Assembly (NCBI RefSeq): GCF_017163755.1
Contig: NZ_JAFIWC010000038.1
Location: forward strand, 1-35,927
From: Xanthomonas sp.
GTDB lineage: Bacteria > Pseudomonadota > Gammaproteobacteria > Xanthomonadales > Xanthomonadaceae
Direction: 5' to 3'
DNA length: 35,927 nt
Shown: positions 15,913-23,366 of the stretch, one piece after another
How positions within the stretch are numbered: the first letter of the stretch is position 1
Layout: every line of letters starts with the position of its first letter
The notes under the pieces: generated by a model
What the model was told of the DNA's origin: nothing
Seen by the model: only the letters and a program-made list of their open reading frames with translations
The model's database searches: none
Program-made: the position numbers and the translations under genes

Positions 15913-18048
15913 ATGTTCGTTCTGCTGTCCCGCCGCCTTGCCGCCGTCTCGGCCCGCCTGGCCCTGCTCTCCGTCGCGCTGCTGAACGGGCTCGCCGTCA
16001 CCGCACACGCCGCCGCGCCCGCGCGTGCGGTCACCCTGGACGCGGTCGAGGTCACCGCCGCCGACGCCAGCGACGACGCACGCAAGGCGTTGCAGCGGAT
16101 CCCCGGCGCCGGCAACGTGGTCGACATGAGCGGGGCGGGACAGGGCCGCGCCGCCGGCACGCCCGACGTGCTGGCCTACCAGCCGGGCATCCACGCGCAG
16201 TCGCCGGGCAATGAGGGCGCCAAGGTGTCGATCCGCGGCTCGGGCATCAACCGCGGCCCCGGCGCGCATGCCTCCGGCCTGTCGGTGTCGCTGGACGGAC
16301 TGCCGCTCACCGGACCCGGCGGCACGCCGTACGAGCTGCTGGAGCCGCTGTGGCTGAGCCGTGTGGAGGTGCTGCGCGGGGCGAACGGATCGGAGCGCGG
16401 CGCACTGGCGCTGGGCGGCGCGATCGACTACGTCACCCGCAGCGGCCGCGACGCGCCGGGGCTGGAACTGCACTACCAGGCCGGCAGCCGCGGCTACCGC
16501 AAGCGCGGCGCCGGCTACGGCGGCGTGCGCGGCGAAGTCGACTACTACCTCGCCTACACCGACACCGCGTTCGACGGCTACCAGCGGCATGCGGCCGGCG
16601 ACGGCAAGGGCGCGATGGCCAATGTCGGGTGGCAGGTCACGCCGCGGCTGCATACCCGCCTGCTGCTACGCTATCGCCAAACCGGGCACGAAACCCCCGG
16701 CCGGCTGACCCGCGCGCAGATCCGCCAGCACCCGCGCCAGGCCAATCCCGCCAACCTGGCGATCGACGCGCGCCGCCCGCAGCCGGGCAGCACCTGGATC
16801 GGCAACGTCACCACGCTGCGGATCGACGAGGACGCCACGCTGCGGGCCGGACTGGTCTACCACCGCTACCCGATGGACTTGAACGAGAGCCTGTACCGGC
16901 AGCAGCTGGACTACGCCGACCTCAACGGCACGCTCGACTATCGCCGCCGCCACGCCCTATTCGGCCGCGACAGCGTCACCACGCTCGGCCTGCGCGTCGT
17001 CCACGACCTGGACGCCGACGCGCGCGAGACGCTGCGCTTCGCCGGCAACGGCTACCCGGCCGGCACCCACACCCGCGACTTCGTCCACCGCGGCAGCGAC
17101 AGCGTGCTGCACCTGGGCAACGACCTGACGCTGAGCCAGGCGCTGCGCCTGCAGACCGGGCTGGCCCTGGTGCATACGCGACGCGAGGTCCGGGTCACCT
17201 GGCCGGGCGCCGGCGAGAACCTGTCCGAACGCGACTGGGACTACGCCCCGCGCATCGGCCTCACCTGGCAGGCGGCGCCGCGGACGCAATGGTTCGGCAA
17301 CCTGAGCCGTTCGGTGGAGCCGGCGCATCCGTGGTCGATGCTCTGGGGTTCCAACAAGTACTTCGCCTCCGGCAATGGCGCATCCAGCGGCCGCCAACGC
17401 GCCGCCGTGCCGCTGCGCAACCAGACCGCGGCCACGCTGGAAGTGGGCGCGCGCGGCGACGGCGCGATCGGCCACTGGGAGCTGACCGGCTACCACGCGC
17501 GGGTGCGCCACGAGCTGCTGAGCGTGGAGATCCAGCCCGCGCCCAACCTGCTCGTCGCCGAATCCAACGCCAGCCCCACCGTGCACCGCGGCATCGAGGC
17601 CGGCCTGGACAGCACGCTGCGGCAGGACGCTGCCGGCCGCCTGTCGCTGCGCCAGGCCTACACCTTCAGCGACTTCCGCTACCGCCACGACGCGCGCTTC
17701 GGCGGCAACCGCCTGCCCGGCCTGCCGCGCCACTACTACCAGGCCGAGCTGCGCTACGACCACCGCAGCGGCTTGTACGCCGCGCTCGACACCGAGTACG
17801 CATCGAAGATGGCGGTGGACTACGCCAACAGCGCCCACGCCGACGGCCACCTGATCTTCGGCACCCGCCTGGGCTTCGATGCTCCCGGCGGCCGCTGGCA
17901 AGGCTGGCTGGAGCTGCGCAACCTCGGCGATCGCCACTACGCGGCGACGGTGACCCCCGGCTACGACGACGCGGGCAAGGATGTCGCCCGCGCCACGCCC
18001 GGCGAGGGCTTCGGCGTCTATGCGGGAGCGCGCCTGCGCTTCGAGTGA
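15913..18048 (+). CDS. TonB-dependent outer-membrane receptor
   Basis: A 711-residue receptor. A signal peptide spans residues 1 to about 33 (RR, hydrophobic core, AHA/AAP). A TonB-box-like VTLDAVEVTA lies at about 40-49. The plug domain has VLAYQPGIHAQSPGNEGAKVSIRGSGINRGPG, LSVSLDGLPLT and VEVLRGANGSERGALALGGAIDYVTRSG. A 22-strand barrel ends with the aromatic YAGARLRFE. The length and plug fit siderophore or metal-chelate receptors, but the ligand cannot be read. ATG 15913 is chosen because the signal peptide begins there; no good Shine-Dalgarno sequence is visible. There is no adjacent sigma/anti-sigma pair or siderophore gene, and no convincing Fur box. Confidence 0.9.
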   Translation: MFVLLSRRLAAVSARLALLSVALLNGLAVTAHAAAPARAVTLDAVEVTAADASDDARKALQRIPGAGNVVDMSGAGQGRAAGTPDVLAYQPGIHAQSPGNEGAKVSIRGSGINRGPGAHASGLSVSLDGLPLTGPGGTPYELLEPLWLSRVEVLRGANGSERGALALGGAIDYVTRSGRDAPGLELHYQAGSRGYRKRGAGYGGVRGEVDYYLAYTDTAFDGYQRHAAGDGKGAMANVGWQVTPRLHTRLLLRYRQTGHETPGRLTRAQIRQHPRQANPANLAIDARRPQPGSTWIGNVTTLRIDEDATLRAGLVYHRYPMDLNESLYRQQLDYADLNGTLDYRRRHALFGRDSVTTLGLRVVHDLDADARETLRFAGNGYPAGTHTRDFVHRGSDSVLHLGNDLTLSQALRLQTGLALVHTRREVRVTWPGAGENLSERDWDYAPRIGLTWQAAPRTQWFGNLSRSVEPAHPWSMLWGSNKYFASGNGASSGRQRAAVPLRNQTAATLEVGARGDGAIGHWELTGYHARVRHELLSVEIQPAPNLLVAESNASPTVHRGIEAGLDSTLRQDAAGRLSLRQAYTFSDFRYRHDARFGGNRLPGLPRHYYQAELRYDHRSGLYAALDTEYASKMAVDYANSAHADGHLIFGTRLGFDAPGGRWQGWLELRNLGDRHYAATVTPGYDDAGKDVARATPGEGFGVYAGARLRFE

Positions 18049-18174
18049 AGCCGAACCGGGCCGCCAGGCAGGCATAGGCCGCACACGGACGGAACGCGGT
18101 CACGGCTTGCGACGGCCGGACTCAAGATCGCCGCGGACGCGCCGACAAGGAATGCAACGTTTCGAGGAGCCTTC

Positions 18175-18906
18175 ATGGGCATCCTGATCTACCTGACTCC
18201 CGCCGTCGCGCTCTGGGCGCTCACCGCCACCATCCTGGCCTGGGTGTTCTTCGCGCGCCTGCGCCGCGAGCAGGACCAGCAGGCCAGCGCGCAGGACACC
18301 ATCGCGCGGCACCAGGCCGCGCTGACGCAGCTGAAGGCGCGCGCAGCGGCCAGCGCGCGGGAGTTGGAGGCGCTGCAGCAGGCCTACGCCAGCGCGAGGC
18401 GGACGCTGGAAGAACTGCAGGCGCAAGGACAGGCACCGGCGCCGGCGCCGGAGACCGCGGAGCCGCCGCCGGCGCCGATCCTGGTGATGGAACGGCTGGA
18501 CATCGCCGGCGAAGTCGGCACGCTGCTGGCGCACGTGGCGCGCGTGGCCAGGAGCATCCGCCGCTACAGCGCCTACAGCCGCGGGCACAACGCGCCGGAG
18601 CTGAGCTCGGCGCGCTACGACCTGCACTGGCTCTCCGACTGCCTGCACAGCTTCGACCAGGTCGGCCACGCCCTGGCGCGGGGCAACGTGGACACGCTGA
18701 CCGCCGCCTGCACCGAACTGCTGTCGATGTACGAGCAGTACCTCAAGGACGGCTCCGGCTACAACAGCCGCGATACGTTCCAACGCCTGAGCAGCCACGT
18801 CCCGCTCGGCGACGTGACCGACGCCATCCGCTCGATCGCGGCCAAGGCGTCGCTGGCCAGGCAGGCGCAGGCCAGCGGGCAGGCGCAGCCGGCTCTGGCG
18901 GTCTGA
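18175..18906 (+). CDS. Membrane-anchored coiled-coil protein, unknown function
   Basis: A 243-residue protein I do not recognise. Residues 3-25 form a single membrane segment (LIYLTPAVALWALTATILAWVFF). A charged, Gln/Ala-rich coiled coil follows at about 28-85, then an Ala/Pro linker (about 86-103), then a globular helical domain containing RRYSAYSRGHNAPELSSARYDLHWLSDCLHSFDQVGHALARGN and ending near LARQAQASGQAQPALAV. The ATG at 18175 has AGGAG six bases upstream. The N-in topology with a large soluble tail suggests a cytoplasmic-facing scaffold or stress protein, but that is only an impression. It is followed by a heptamer-armed repeat element, so it is probably the end of its transcript. 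Confidence 0.75.
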   Translation: MGILIYLTPAVALWALTATILAWVFFARLRREQDQQASAQDTIARHQAALTQLKARAAASARELEALQQAYASARRTLEELQAQGQAPAPAPETAEPPPAPILVMERLDIAGEVGTLLAHVARVARSIRRYSAYSRGHNAPELSSARYDLHWLSDCLHSFDQVGHALARGNVDTLTAACTELLSMYEQYLKDGSGYNSRDTFQRLSSHVPLGDVTDAIRSIAAKASLARQAQASGQAQPALAV

Positions 18907-18919
18907 CGTCGTCGCAGAC

Positions 18920-19051
18920 CGGGACTGGGGACTCGGGACTGGGGACTCGTGGACGCCGCGAGTGCAAAGATCGTGCGAGGCGCGAGCCGATGGCGCTTCC
19001 GCGCAGTGACCCGACGCTCTTCGAGTCCCGAGTCCCCAGTCCCGAGTCCCG
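18920..19051. repeat. Second heptamer-armed inverted-repeat element
   Basis: The left arm, about 18920-18949, is made of four GGGACT units separated alternately by G and C. The right arm at 19022-19051 is its near-complete inverted copy. The core is about 72 bases and shows no clear match to the core of the 4245-4355 element. It lies between the coiled-coil gene and the acyl-CoA-binding protein gene and carries no reading frame of its own. Confidence 0.8.
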
Positions 19052-19130
19052 GCCCCCCGGTCGCCGCCGCGCGCGTTGACCGTGCCGGTCGCCCGTGCTG
19101 TGATGCTCGCCGGTTCCAGGGAGCACTCCG

Positions 19131-19388
19131 ATGGCGGACATCAAGGCGGCCTTCGAAAAGGCGGCCAATGACATCAAGCAGCGCGCCGAACGCCCCGACA
19201 ACGACACCCTGCTGCGCCTGTACGCGCTGTACAAACAGGGCTCGGAAGGCGATGTGTCCGGCAACAAGCCCGGCTTCTTCGATTTCGTCGGCACCGCCAA
19301 ATACGAGGCCTGGGCCAAGCTCAAGGGCATGCCGCAGGCCGAGGCGCAGAAGAAATACGTGGACCTGGTGAAGAAGCTGCTGGCCTGA
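19131..19388 (+). CDS. Acyl-CoA-binding protein (ACBP)
   Basis: An 85-residue four-helix ACBP, the usual length. Signature residues include LLRLYALYKQGSEGDVSG, then KPGFFDFVGTAKYEAWAKLKGM with the Lys and Tyr that contact the acyl-CoA adenine and phosphate, and the final KYVDLVKKLLA. It binds medium to long-chain acyl-CoA in the cytoplasm and serves as a carrier or pool former. ACBPs are patchily distributed in bacteria. The ATG at 19131 follows AGGGAGCACTCCG, a good ribosome site. The stop shares one base with the start of the TetR gene, so the two are cotranscribed. Confidence 0.95.
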   Translation: MADIKAAFEKAANDIKQRAERPDNDTLLRLYALYKQGSEGDVSGNKPGFFDFVGTAKYEAWAKLKGMPQAEAQKKYVDLVKKLLA

Positions 19389-20014
19389 TGGCGCGCGACA
19401 CCCGCCAGCGCATCCTCGACGCGTCGCTGGCGATGTTCAATGCCCAGGGCGAGCCGCACGTCACCACCAACCACATCGCCGACGAACTGGAGATCAGCCC
19501 GGGCAATCTGTACTACCACTTCCGCAACAAGGACGACATCATCGAGCACCTGTTCGCGCGCTACGAGGAGCGCATGGACGCGGCGCTGGAGTTGCCGGGC
19601 GCGCGCCTGCCCGGGCTGGAGGACATCTGGCTGCAGTTGCACCTGGTGTTCGAGTGCATCTGGGACTACCGCTTCCTGTATCGCGACCTGATCGAGATCC
19701 TCAGCCGCAGCCGGCGCCTGCGCCTGCGCTTCGCGCGCATCCTGCGCCGCGCCGACGACAGCGCGCAGGCGGTGTTCCTGGGCCTGGCCCAGGCCGGGGT
19801 GATGCGCGCCAGCAAGCAGGAACTGGACGGGCTGGCCACCAACGTGCTGGTGATCGCCACGTTCTGGCTCAACTACGCCGCCGCGCGCGGCGAGAAGGAC
19901 GAGCAGCTGGCGATCCGCCAGGGCATCGTGCAGGTGATGCTGCTGATCGGCCCGTTCCTGCGCGAGGCCGAACGCGCCCACCTGGCCACGCTGATGCGCG
20001 CCTACCTGGACTGA
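19388..20014 (+). CDS. TetR/AcrR family transcriptional regulator
   Basis: A 208-residue TetR-family regulator. The helix-turn-helix covers about residues 20-55 (VTTNHIADELEISPGNLYYHFRNKDDIIEHLF). The C-terminal ligand domain is Leu/Arg-rich with FRDLIEILSRSRRLRLRFARI-like helices and a late hydrophobic segment. It overlaps the acyl-CoA-binding protein gene by one base (TGATG), so its effector may be an acyl-CoA or related lipid; this is inference from context. No operator was identified upstream of 19131, apart from the flanking heptamer repeats, which I do not take as operators. Confidence 0.9.
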   Translation: MARDTRQRILDASLAMFNAQGEPHVTTNHIADELEISPGNLYYHFRNKDDIIEHLFARYEERMDAALELPGARLPGLEDIWLQLHLVFECIWDYRFLYRDLIEILSRSRRLRLRFARILRRADDSAQAVFLGLAQAGVMRASKQELDGLATNVLVIATFWLNYAAARGEKDEQLAIRQGIVQVMLLIGPFLREAERAHLATLMRAYLD

Positions 20015-20072
20015 TTGGCCAGCGCGCGCGGCAACCGCTAGGCTTGCCGCCCCGGCCTTCCGAACGACGCAC

Positions 20073-20849
20073 GTGAGAACCGTCACCGCCACCCGCTACG
20101 TCACCCCGCTGCGCGAAGGCGGCTCGCTGCCTGCCGTGATCGAGGCCGACGACGACGGCCTGTACGTGTTGAAGTTCCGCGGCGCCGGGCAAGGCCCCAA
20201 GGCGCTGATCGCCGAGCTGCTCGCCGGCGAACTGGCGCGTGCGCTGGGCCTGCCGATGCCGGAACTGGTGTTCGCGCTGCTCGACCGCGAGTTCGCGCGC
20301 ACCGAGCCCGACCCGGAGATCCAGGACCTGATCCGCGCCAGCGAAGGCCTGAACCTGGCGCTGGACTACCTGCCCGGCGCGATCAACTACGATCCGGCCG
20401 CACTGCGCCCGGCGCCGGCGCTGGCCTCGGCGATCGTCTGGTTCGATGCCTATGTCACCAACGTCGACCGCACCGCGCGCAACACCAACCTGATGGTGTG
20501 GCACGGCCGCCTGACCCTGATCGACCATGGCGCGGCGCTGTACTTCCACCACGACTGGGAACACGCCGGCGCCGCCTGCGCCTCGCCGTTCGCGCGCATC
20601 CGCGACCACGTGCTGCTGCCGTTCGCCAGCGGCATCGCCCAGGCCGATGCCGAACTGGCGCCGCGCCTGGACGACGCGGTCATCGACGCGATCGTGGCGC
20701 AGATCCCGGACGCATGGCTGCAGGCCGAGGCCAGTTTCGACAGCGTCCAGGCGCATCGCCAGGCCTATGCCGATTACCTGAAGCAGCGCCTGGCGCTGCG
20801 CGCCGCGTTCGTCGAGGAGGCGCTCCGTGCCCACGCCGCACACGTATGA
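20073..20849 (+). CDS. HipA-like kinase domain protein (HipA_2 type)
   Basis: A 258-residue stand-alone kinase-fold protein related to HipA but lacking the HipA N-terminal subdomain. Lys34 in LYVLKFRG could be the ATP lysine. GQGPKALIAELLAGELARALGLPMPELVF matches the N-lobe of HipA-type kinases. The catalytic loop reads FDAYVTNVDRTARNTNLM (Asp132, Asn137), and the metal Asp is in LTLIDHGAALYFHH (Asp151), so the catalytic set looks complete. GTG at 20073 is the only early start. It overlaps the DUF3037 gene by 23 bases. There is no HipB-like antitoxin upstream, so this is not a normal hipBA module; the substrate is unknown. Confidence 0.85.
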   Translation: MRTVTATRYVTPLREGGSLPAVIEADDDGLYVLKFRGAGQGPKALIAELLAGELARALGLPMPELVFALLDREFARTEPDPEIQDLIRASEGLNLALDYLPGAINYDPAALRPAPALASAIVWFDAYVTNVDRTARNTNLMVWHGRLTLIDHGAALYFHHDWEHAGAACASPFARIRDHVLLPFASGIAQADAELAPRLDDAVIDAIVAQIPDAWLQAEASFDSVQAHRQAYADYLKQRLALRAAFVEEALRAHAAHV

Positions 20850-21219
20850 CTATGCGGTCATCCGCGTGGTGCCGCGGGTGGAACGCGAGGAATTCGTCAA
20901 CGTCGGGGTGATCGTCTCCTGCCCGACGTCGCGGCTGCTCGAAGCGGTGATCGAACTGGACGCGGCGCGGCTGCGGGCGCTGGACCCGACGCTGGACGTG
21001 GAACGGCTGCGCCCCTACCTGGACGCCATCCCGGCCATCTGCCGCGGCGAGCCGGACGCAGGACCGATCGCGCTGTTGCCGCCACGCGCGCGCTTCCACT
21101 GGCTGACCGCGCGGCGCAGCTCGGTCATCCAGATGTCGTCGGCCCACGTGGGCCGCACCACGCAACCCGAGCGCGTGGTCGAGCACCTGCTCGAACGCAT
21201 GGTGCGGACGCCGCGCTAG
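20827..21219 (+). CDS. DUF3037 domain protein
   Basis: A 130-residue protein covering the whole DUF3037 family. The N-terminal core is YDYAVIRVVPRVEREEFVNVGVIVSCPTSRLLEA, typical of this domain, and the C-terminal part has IQMSSAHVGRTTQPERVVEHLLERMV. No membrane segment or signal peptide is present. GTG 20827 has GGAGG (20815-20820 region) upstream inside the kinase gene. The 23-base overlap means the two proteins are made together. Family knowledge: DUF3037 genes often lie next to HipA-like kinase genes, but the biochemical role is undescribed. A REP-like palindrome follows 25 bases after the stop. Confidence 0.88.
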   Translation: MPTPHTYDYAVIRVVPRVEREEFVNVGVIVSCPTSRLLEAVIELDAARLRALDPTLDVERLRPYLDAIPAICRGEPDAGPIALLPPRARFHWLTARRSSVIQMSSAHVGRTTQPERVVEHLLERMVRTPR

Positions 21220-21244
21220 GACGTCCGGGCAGGTTGCTGTTTGC

Positions 21245-21312
21245 TGTAGGAGCGGCTTCAGCCGCGACGGGGTTTCCCGGTACCGCCCGTCGCGACTGAA
21301 GTCGCTCCCACA
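21245..21312. repeat. REP-like palindrome (GTAG type)
   Basis: TGTAGGAGCGGCTTCAGCC opens the unit at 21245, and its imperfect inverted copy ends in GCTCCCACA at 21312. Each arm has its own small hairpin, for example GCGGCT/AGCCGC. It is the same family as the unit in the hut operon, placed between the convergent DUF3037 and phasin-like genes. Confidence 0.8.
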
Positions 21313-21406
21313 GGGATATCCAGCGGTTCCACAGCGTGCTTTGCCACTAACGCCACGAACGCCACCAGGGAACGCCACGCGCCACCCGCTGCCGCCGCTG
21401 CCGCCG

Positions 21407-21823
21407 TTACTGCGAACGCGCGCTGCGCTGGGCGGCGGCGCCGCGCGGACGTCGCGCAACAGCGGGCTTCTTCGCCGCCCGCCCGGCCTTGGTCGAGGCC
21501 GCACGCTTGCGCGGCGCAGCACCCGGCGCGGGTTGCAGGCCGAGCTTGGCCAGGATCGGCTGCAGGCGCGCCTCGACCTCGGCGCTCAGCGGCCGTACCT
21601 GCCCGCGCAGCGCGGCGGCGCCTTCGCGCACGCCGGCTTCGGCGCCATCGGCCAGCAGCGCCGCGCGCGCCTTCAGTGCTGCGGCGCCGGCAGCGGCCTC
21701 GGCCGCCGCCGCGAGCGCGCGCTTGCGGGTCAGCGACAGCACGCCCAGCCCGGCCAGCCACAGGTGCCGCGGCGCCAGCGCTTCGGGCGCGCGCGCGGAA
21801 GTGGAACGCTTGTTCGTCGCCAT
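21407..21823 (-). CDS. Small phasin-like protein with basic tail
   Basis: A 138-residue protein. A basic N-terminus leads into PRHLWLAGLGVLSLTRKRALAAAAEAAAGAAALKARAALLADGAEAG, carrying the WLAGLG signature shared with phasins, and an Ala-rich amphipathic helix. RPLSAEVEARLQPILAKLGLQP resembles the end of the phasin helix. The tail (about residues 105-138) is Arg/Lys/Ala-rich and DNA-binding-like. ATG 21823 is backed by GGAG six bases upstream; the frame reaches 21964 without any likely start. It diverges from the 21963 gene. Whether it coats PHA granules is inference; a histone-like protein with coincidental WLAG motif is the alternative. Confidence 0.72.
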   Translation of the reverse strand: MATNKRSTSARAPEALAPRHLWLAGLGVLSLTRKRALAAAAEAAAGAAALKARAALLADGAEAGVREGAAALRGQVRPLSAEVEARLQPILAKLGLQPAPGAAPRKRAASTKAGRAAKKPAVARRPRGAAAQRSARSQ

Positions 21824-21962
21824 CGTGATCTCCTCGGTGCCGGAAGCGGTACCGGCTCGCGGCATGCTGGCGCCGCCGGCTCGAGCAAACACACTATCGC
21901 CGCGGCGCTTGCCAGGCGGCGGCCGCGGCGCCATGCTCGGCGCGAACTTCAGGGAGGCCGGC

Positions 21963-22817
21963 ATGGCAGCGAAACCGAGCGCATGGGCACCGTTTCCGTA
22001 CGACGCCGACGCGTACGCCTACCCCGGCGACGCATTGAAGAAGGCCTGGCCCAAGCTGCACGCCGGCGACCGCGAGCCGTACCCGGATCCGGCACGCGCG
22101 CAGGCGCTGCTGGACGCGGCCGGCAAGGCCGGCAAGGGACGCGATGCGGCCGGCGTGTCGGCGGCGCTGGTCGATGCGTGGCGCGCGTTCCACCAGGGCC
22201 GGTTCCAGCAGGCCTACGACGCCGGCATCGCGCTTGGCGCGCTCGGCGCATCGGTCGCGGTGAAGGCGCTCGGCATCCATGCCAGCTACCTGGTCGAGGA
22301 CGACAAGGAAAAACTGCAGCGCCTGCAGCAGGCCGCGACGCTGGCCGAAGCGGCGATCGACGCCCTGCCCGGCGAGGCCAACAGCCACTACCGGCACGCG
22401 TTCGCGCTGGGCCGCTACAGCCAGGGACTGAGCATCGTCAAGGCGCTCAAGCAGGGCATCGCCGGCAAGGTCCGGCAGTCGCTGGAAGCGGCGCTGGAGC
22501 GCGAGCCCAAGCACGCCGAGGCGCACATGGCGCTGGCGCTGTACCACGCCGAGATCATCGGCAAGGTCGGCGCGATGATCGGCGGGATCACCTACGGCGC
22601 CAAGGCCGCCACCGCCGAACGCCATATCGCCCAGGCACTGAAGCTGGCGCCGGATTCGCCGATCGCGCACGTCGAGCACGCCAACGTGCTGTTGCTGCTG
22701 CACGGCGACAAACGCGAGGACGCCGCGGCCGGCGCATTCGAGAAAGCGTCCAAGCTCAAGCCGCGCGATGCGATGGAAGCGCTGGACGCGGCATTCGCGC
22801 GCGAGCAGTTGGAGTAG
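21963..22817 (+). CDS. TPR-like helical-repeat protein, unknown function
   Basis: A 284-residue soluble protein. A N-terminal segment WAPFPYDADAYAYPGDALKKAWPKLHAGD precedes helical pairs of TPR type, such as ALVDAWRAFHQGRFQQAYDAGIALG, AEAAIDALPGEANSHYRHAFALGRYSQGL, VRQSLEAALEREPKHAEAHMALALYHAEII, and AERHIAQALKLAPDSPIAHVEHANVLLLLHGDK. No signal peptide is seen. The ATG at 21963 has GGAGG five bases upstream. The last repeats (PKHAEAHMALALYHAEI and the following one) resemble the tail of mitochondrial regulator-of-microtubule-dynamics proteins and related bacterial proteins, but I cannot name the gene. The stop codon region is duplicated 202 bases downstream. Confidence 0.78.
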   Translation: MAAKPSAWAPFPYDADAYAYPGDALKKAWPKLHAGDREPYPDPARAQALLDAAGKAGKGRDAAGVSAALVDAWRAFHQGRFQQAYDAGIALGALGASVAVKALGIHASYLVEDDKEKLQRLQQAATLAEAAIDALPGEANSHYRHAFALGRYSQGLSIVKALKQGIAGKVRQSLEAALEREPKHAEAHMALALYHAEIIGKVGAMIGGITYGAKAATAERHIAQALKLAPDSPIAHVEHANVLLLLHGDKREDAAAGAFEKASKLKPRDAMEALDAAFAREQLE

Positions 22818-22861
22818 CGCGGCGCCGGAGACGGGCCGCCGCAGTGCGCAGGCGGTACACC

Positions 22862-22929
22862 TGTGGGAGCGACTTCAGTCGCGACAGGCTTTGCCGGTAG
22901 AGCCCGTCGCGACTGAAGTCGCTCCCACA
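22862..22929. repeat. REP-like palindrome, first tandem copy
   Basis: TGTGGGAGCGACTTCAGTC at 22862 is inverted at the end of the unit (to 22929), with the spacer AGGCTTTGCCGGTAGAGC between the arms. The variant GTGG replaces the GTAG seen in two other copies. Confidence 0.8.
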
Positions 22930-23063
22930 ACGCTGGCGCTTACCGTGAGTATCCGATCGGAACGCTGCAACGGTGCAGGCCGACTCGCGCTTTCCAGCCG
23001 CGTCGATACAGCGGAGTAGCGCGGTGCCGGGCCAGCCGCCGGCAGTGCGCGTGCGGGCACGCC

Positions 23064-23131
23064 TGTGGGAGCGACTTCAGTCGCGACGAGCTTTGCCGGT
23101 AGAGCCCGTCGCGACTGAAGTCGCTCCCACA
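23064..23131. repeat. REP-like palindrome, second tandem copy
   Basis: Nearly identical to the unit 202 bases upstream, with GAG for AGG at the inner edge of the left arm. The arms pair almost perfectly. Confidence 0.8.
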
Positions 23132-23366
23132 CCGCTATCGCTTACCGTGAGTACCTGATCGGAACGCTGCAACGGCGCACGCCGACTCGCGCTTTCCTGG
23201 GGCGTTGACACGGTTTTGCCGCCCCGCCGTTTCGCCGCGTCCCGCATGCGCCGCGCGCCATGCGCGGCAACTTCCTGCCGTACATGGCATACCGCGCATC
23301 GCCGCACGAACTGCGCGACGGCGGGATGCATCCCGCACGCCGCGCACGCGCCGGCGTTCCCGGTGG

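Larger units (their letters stand above)
22811..23214. repeat. 202-base tandem duplication with two REP-like units
   Basis: The unit 22811-23012 is repeated at 23013-23214 with a constant offset of 202 bases; both begin with GGAGTAGCGCGG. The first copy starts inside the last codons and stop (22815-22817) of the 21963 gene, so the stop-codon context is copied too. The match is close through the REP-like units and the following CTTACCGTGAGTA and GATCGGAACGCTGCAACGG blocks and decays after about 22996/23198. No gene is seen in 22818-23366 apart from these repeats and a 16-base palindrome at 23321-23336. Confidence 0.85.

Noticed and set aside
20073-20849. Classical hipBA toxin-antitoxin module
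   Set aside because: No HipB-like helix-turn-helix gene precedes the kinase and the HipA N-terminal subdomain is missing.
11518-23131. CRISPR array from the four repeated REP-like units
   Set aside because: Units are palindromic, unevenly spaced over 11 kb, and lack regular spacers or cas genes.
23135-23366. Minus-strand frame with CAACGMH and CAVCH, the latter matching a CxxCH heme motif, just after gcd
   Set aside because: No likely start codon or ribosome site, no signal peptide, and the rest is Arg-rich and runs into the tandem repeat; it looks like chance coding in GC-rich DNA.
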